Translations under genes and position numbers: made by a program
Notes under the pieces: model-generated
The model's database searches: none
Seen by the model: the letters and a program-made list of their open reading frames with translations, nothing else
Told to the model about the DNA's origin: nothing
Shown here: one piece after another, positions 7,463 to 10,440 of the stretch
Position numbering within the stretch: position 1 is the stretch's first letter
Layout: each line of letters opens with the position of its first letter
NCBI GenBank assembly: GCA_014379485.1
Contig: JACMLS010000740.1
Location: 1 to 10,440, forward strand
From: Bacteroidia bacterium
GTDB lineage: Bacteria; Bacteroidota; Bacteroidia; B-17B0; Aurantibacillaceae
Length of the DNA: 10,440 nucleotides
Direction of reading: 5' to 3'

Positions 7463-9175
7463 TTAGTTGATAATTAATTTTTTGAAGACCTTTTGCTGTT
7501 CGCTGATCAGTTCAACAAAATAAATTCCTCTTGCCCAGGATGTGGTTTTTATTTCTTGCTTTTCAGAAACTAAACCTGAATACATTTCTTTTCCGCAAAA
7601 ATCTGTAATAATTATTTTTGGTTTTCCTTTTGAAGGGGAACCCGGGAATAAAAAACTAATTTGGTCTGTTGCCGGATTTGGATAAACTGTAAAATCACCC
7701 GGTGTTTTCGAATTTTCAAATATTCCAACCGCATCAGGAGAAACAATAAACTGCCCCATCATTCCATCATCTTCATGCATTAAAATATGGCAATGAAACA
7801 TAAACGGAATAACTGTATCTGCAAAATCTTCAAATTTTGTAATGAACATTACCGAATCAAAGGGAGGCACGAATACAACATCTTTTCTTCCCATTTCTTC
7901 CGGTCCGGGTGCCGTTCCGCTTCTTTCTATTACATAAAATTGCACGTCATGAATATGAAACGGATGTGCAACCATTGTTTCATTTACAAGTTTCCAGACT
8001 TCAATACTGTTTAACGGAATTGTGTAATCAATTCTCATCATATCAAAGGTACTGTCGTTAAAATAAAATGGCCCATCCATAACCATTAAACTATCTGCTG
8101 TAAAACGTATGGTGCGCGTAACATTTGCCGAAGCAGGATTGTAAGGCGAATTGGTAGTAAGTGTTGTTGGAATAGTTGTAACAGGATTTATGGTTTGCGG
8201 TACAACATTTATTTGCATAGTATTAAAATCAATTCCGTTTAGCGGGCTATCCATTGGCGGCGACCCTTGCGGCATTGGCATTGTAGGCCCTCCCTGTATT
8301 CCCATTGCTAATTCTGATGCGTAAGACATAAAATAAATTGTTTGTCCATTCATTCCGTTTAAATCCAATAAAATTTCTGCACGTTCACCCGGCGCTAATC
8401 TAACTCTTGTTGTTAAATACGGAGTATTAAGTAAACCTCCATCAGAAGCAATCTGATAAAATTGTTTGTTGCCACTAAAACCAAAATTAAATGCACGTTC
8501 GCCGGAGGCATTTAGTATTCTCATACGAACAACCTGTGCCGGAAAATTTCCATAAACTGAATAACCATAATTTGCTCTTGCCCCATTTATCAAGAGAGTG
8601 CTGTCCTGCATTCCCAATTCCATTGCCTGGTTAGCCGAATCGTATTGCTGGCATTGCACGATCAAAGGAAAATCATCCACACCATATTTTCTCGGCAAAG
8701 TAAGTGCGGCTTCAATCGGATCTCGCACAATAATTAACCCGGCGGCTCCTTTGATTGCCTGCAATGCGGTTTTCATGTGCATGTGCGGATGATACCAGTA
8801 CGTAGCAGCATTATCCATTACAGTAAACTGAGGATTCCATGTTGCGCCGGGTATCATTGGCGTATGGGGCCCACCATCCCATTTAGCAGGCAGGTGTATG
8901 CCATGCCAATGTACGGTACTCGTGTCGTCAATTTGATTGTTCACTGTAATATTTACATTGTCTCCTTTATTAAAGATCAAAGTCGGACCTAAATATTTAT
9001 TCAGATTATATGCATAAGTGTGCGAGTAATTTCCGGTTGGAAAAAACTGCACACTATCTTTATGCATTGTTAAACTAACGTTAGGCCCGACCAATGTATC
9101 AGGAATATATAATTGAGTTTGCGAAAAAACTGAAAGATTAAAAACAGTCAGAAATAAAAAAAATACTTTTTTCAT
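7463..9175 (-). CDS. Secreted CueO/bilirubin-oxidase-like multicopper oxidase with T9SS type A sorting domain
   Basis: The 570-residue product contains all four copper-ligand motifs of multicopper oxidases: HWHG (89-92), HPHMH (129-133), HPFHIH (404-409) and HCHILMHEDDGMM (461-473). These supply the type 1 copper (H404, C462, H467, axial M472) and the trinuclear cluster. Such enzymes couple one-electron oxidation of a substrate (Cu(I), phenols, bilirubin, Mn(II)) to reduction of oxygen to water. The HWHG-to-HPHMH segment, with WDGGPHTP, resembles CueO most. A short Met-containing loop (M291, M299, M301, M308) sits where CueO carries its Met-rich cuprous-ion site, but is far poorer in Met. The N-terminus is a Sec signal peptide (MKKVFFLFLTVFNLSVFSQ) with no twin arginine. 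Residues 493-570 form the sorting domain (VYPNPATD, GIYFVEL). Type A export implies extracellular or surface action rather than periplasmic. It is the second gene of the minus-strand set. True substrate unknown. Confidence 0.94.
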   Translation of the reverse strand: MKKVFFLFLTVFNLSVFSQTQLYIPDTLVGPNVSLTMHKDSVQFFPTGNYSHTYAYNLNKYLGPTLIFNKGDNVNITVNNQIDDTSTVHWHGIHLPAKWDGGPHTPMIPGATWNPQFTVMDNAATYWYHPHMHMKTALQAIKGAAGLIIVRDPIEAALTLPRKYGVDDFPLIVQCQQYDSANQAMELGMQDSTLLINGARANYGYSVYGNFPAQVVRMRILNASGERAFNFGFSGNKQFYQIASDGGLLNTPYLTTRVRLAPGERAEILLDLNGMNGQTIYFMSYASELAMGIQGGPTMPMPQGSPPMDSPLNGIDFNTMQINVVPQTINPVTTIPTTLTTNSPYNPASANVTRTIRFTADSLMVMDGPFYFNDSTFDMMRIDYTIPLNSIEVWKLVNETMVAHPFHIHDVQFYVIERSGTAPGPEEMGRKDVVFVPPFDSVMFITKFEDFADTVIPFMFHCHILMHEDDGMMGQFIVSPDAVGIFENSKTPGDFTVYPNPATDQISFLFPGSPSKGKPKIIITDFCGKEMYSGLVSEKQEIKTTSWARGIYFVELISEQQKVFKKLIIN

Positions 9176-9210
9176 AATTCAATTATTAAATCTTATGTAC
9201 TGAAAAAAAA

Positions 9211-10104
9211 TTATTCGATCACAATTTTTTTGGTTTCGGTTCCTTGCTCACCAATAATTCTTACAATATAATTCCCTTTTGCAATTCCGGCAACATTAAT
9301 TGTTTGAATTGATTCTCCTTGTAAAACACCCGCATTTTTAGAACGGATTAACTTTCCGTTAATATCTGTAAGTTCAATTGTAACAGATTGTGCGTTTTTT
9401 AAATTAAGATTGAGATTTATACTTTCTGTAGATGGATTTGGAAAAACAACCACACTGTTTAAAAAAGTAGTTTGATTTTCAATTCCTGTTACTGTACCGC
9501 TTAAGGCAAGATTATCAACCCATAAATAATCATTGGCAGTTGGATTTGCTCCACTTGCTTTTAAAACAATGATACAAGTGTCGGGCAAATTACTTTGTAA
9601 ATAAGTAAAGTTAATTGTAAAATTTGCCCAGCTCATTGCCATTCCTGATAAGGTCTGTGTTGCCGTTGCAACGGTTTCTCTCATATTTGTTGTGGTATTC
9701 CATCTCGTTAAAGTTGCCGACAGTGAACCCTGGCTGCTTCCGTAAATCATATGTTGCCATTTACCTGTAAAACTCATTGGGGTTTGATTGTAAGCAAAAC
9801 CTGAAACAGGAAGCATTGTGGTAGAGTCAATTTTTCCGCTAACCGCCACGCCGTTTACCACACCAAAACCAGCAACAGTTTTAGAAGTAAGTTTTAAGTA
9901 TGAATTGCCCGGGCTGCCCGGGGTTGCCTTAGTGGCAGTATAAACTCCAGCCAAAGTAGTGGTATTGTTCATTGTGCCCCAGGAATCCGGATTGTCGTAA
10001 CCTGTCATGGTGGCCCAGTTTTCAAAACTGTAATTAGGAATTTGAGCAGAAAGTGACGCTGTTAGTGCCACGCATGCTGCAATTGAAAGTAGTGTTGTTT
10101 TCAT
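9211..10104 (-). CDS. Small secreted jelly-roll-like protein with T9SS type A sorting domain
   Basis: The 297-residue product begins MKTTLLSIAACVALTASLSA, a Sec signal peptide probably cleaved after A20; the cysteine at 11 is not in a usable lipobox. Residues 22-203 open IPNYSFENW and include NPDSWGTMN, KLTSKTV and a closing DYLWVDNLALSG. This pattern, a 'FENW...P..W' start and a final 'vDNl.l' strand, is seen in Bacteroidota beta-sandwich domains that resemble carbohydrate-binding modules (PCMD-like); the exact family is uncertain. Residues 213-297 are a type A sorting domain (VFPNPSTE, LTDINGKLIRS, GNYIVRI). No catalytic residues can be identified. It is the first gene of the minus-strand set, 35 bases ahead of the oxidase, so it probably shares its promoter upstream of 10104. 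It may be a surface binding or scaffold protein, which is inference. Confidence 0.8.
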   Translation of the reverse strand: MKTTLLSIAACVALTASLSAQIPNYSFENWATMTGYDNPDSWGTMNNTTTLAGVYTATKATPGSPGNSYLKLTSKTVAGFGVVNGVAVSGKIDSTTMLPVSGFAYNQTPMSFTGKWQHMIYGSSQGSLSATLTRWNTTTNMRETVATATQTLSGMAMSWANFTINFTYLQSNLPDTCIIVLKASGANPTANDYLWVDNLALSGTVTGIENQTTFLNSVVVFPNPSTESINLNLNLKNAQSVTIELTDINGKLIRSKNAGVLQGESIQTINVAGIAKGNYIVRIIGEQGTETKKIVIE

Positions 10105-10132
10105 GTTGTTATTTTTTAAGAATTATTAAATT

Positions 10133-10157
10133 GAAATGAAGTGAAATGAAATGAAAG
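10133..10157. repeat. Pentamer microsatellite, five GAAAT-type units
   Basis: GAAAT-GAAGT-GAAAT-GAAAT-GAAAG lies 29-53 bases upstream of the start codon of the minus-strand jelly-roll gene, within its probable leader or promoter. Pentamer tracts can change copy number by slippage and alter expression, but five imperfect units is short. Confidence 0.6.
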
Positions 10158-10177
10158 AATTTTCTCAATGAAAATTC
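10157..10177. other. Perfect 8-bp hairpin in the divergent spacer
   Basis: GAATTTTC (10157-10164) and GAAAATTC (10170-10177) are perfect inverted repeats around a TCAAT loop, directly abutting the pentamer tract. It could be an operator, or an mRNA hairpin in the leader of the minus-strand gene set. The remaining spacer (10178-10344) shows A/T runs but no full Bacteroidota promoter (TTTG-N19-TAnnTTTG) on either strand. Confidence 0.4.
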
Positions 10178-10344
10178 AGGCCGAAGAAAATCAGCATTAA
10201 AAAAAAGAAATCAGATAAGGATATTGCGAAATTTAATAAAAAGTTTTCCAGAGACTTTTTCAGGTGGGGGATAAATTTCGGGAATTAAAAAATCTTTGTT
10301 TGTTGATGCTTTAAAAACAGTAACCAATTCAGGAAAAGTAAATA

Positions 10345-10440
10345 ATGAATAAGCGTTATACAAAGACTCAAATAAAAGCTTCAGAATCTGTTACCGGCTC
10401 TGTCAGGGTCCAGGAATTAATTGAATCTATCACCAAACAA
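10345..10440 (+). CDS. Start of an unidentified plus-strand gene, cut by the window end
   Basis: ATG at 10345 opens 32 codons without a stop to the window end, beginning MNKRYTKTQIKASESV and reaching ESITKQ. AGGA at 10331-10334 lies ten bases upstream as a possible ribosome-binding site. AATCTTTG at 10291-10298 matches seven of eight positions of the Bacteroidota -7 element and would give a leader of about 40 bases. The visible part is hydrophilic, with no signal peptide, unlike the other large genes here except smpB, so a cytoplasmic product is likely. It is divergent from the secreted gene set. I do not recognise the family. Confidence 0.5.
   Translation, partial: MNKRYTKTQIKASESVTGSVRVQELIESITKQ

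Noticed and set aside
9181..10131. Identical 11-mer AATTATTAAAT upstream of two minus-strand genes (9181-9191 and 10121-10131)
   Set aside because: The sites lie at different distances from the two start codons, and a short A/T-only word is expected by chance in this DNA.

Overview
The window looks like a chromosomal segment of a Bacteroidota bacterium from the Flavobacteriales/Cytophagales/Sphingobacteriales side. The evidence is AT-rich DNA, almost no Shine-Dalgarno signals, and five large genes whose products end in type IX secretion system (T9SS) C-terminal sorting domains, a secretion system essentially confined to this phylum. PKD-domain surface proteins and an M43 metalloprotease fit the same picture. 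I cannot name a genus.

Plus-strand half (1-3572). The window opens inside a very large secreted adhesin-like protein (1-3012). It has at least eleven PKD domains, some arranged as a tandemly duplicated three-domain block, and ends in a gliding-motility-associated (T9SS type B) domain. A 104-base gap holds a symmetrical array of AGTCC/GGACT units that can fold into a long hairpin. It is followed by smpB (3117-3572), the trans-translation housekeeping gene. A GC-rich hairpin follows smpB, then a 276-base AT-rich convergent gap with small inverted repeats.

Minus-strand half (10104 down to 3849). Four genes are read in one direction with gaps of 35, 89 and 27 bases, so they plausibly form one operon. 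In transcription order they are a small jelly-roll-like secreted protein, a CueO-like multicopper oxidase, a pappalysin-type (M43) zinc protease with PKD and jelly-roll domains, and an Asp-box beta-propeller carrying an unusual CxCC motif. Each has an N-terminal signal peptide and a T9SS type A tail, so all four should leave the cell or be anchored on its surface. The 89-base gap contains a 28-codon reading frame whose stop overlaps the protease start (ATGA); it may be a translational-coupling leader or chance.

Right edge (10105-10440). A 240-base divergent spacer contains a pentamer repeat and a perfect short hairpin. The first 32 codons of an unrecognised plus-strand gene run off the end.

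The most interesting element is the minus-strand set: a secreted multicopper oxidase grouped with a cysteine-motif beta-propeller and a metalloprotease, all T9SS cargo. Its joint function, possibly extracellular copper or redox chemistry, is inference. I saw no tRNA, rRNA, transposase, CRISPR array or phage gene.
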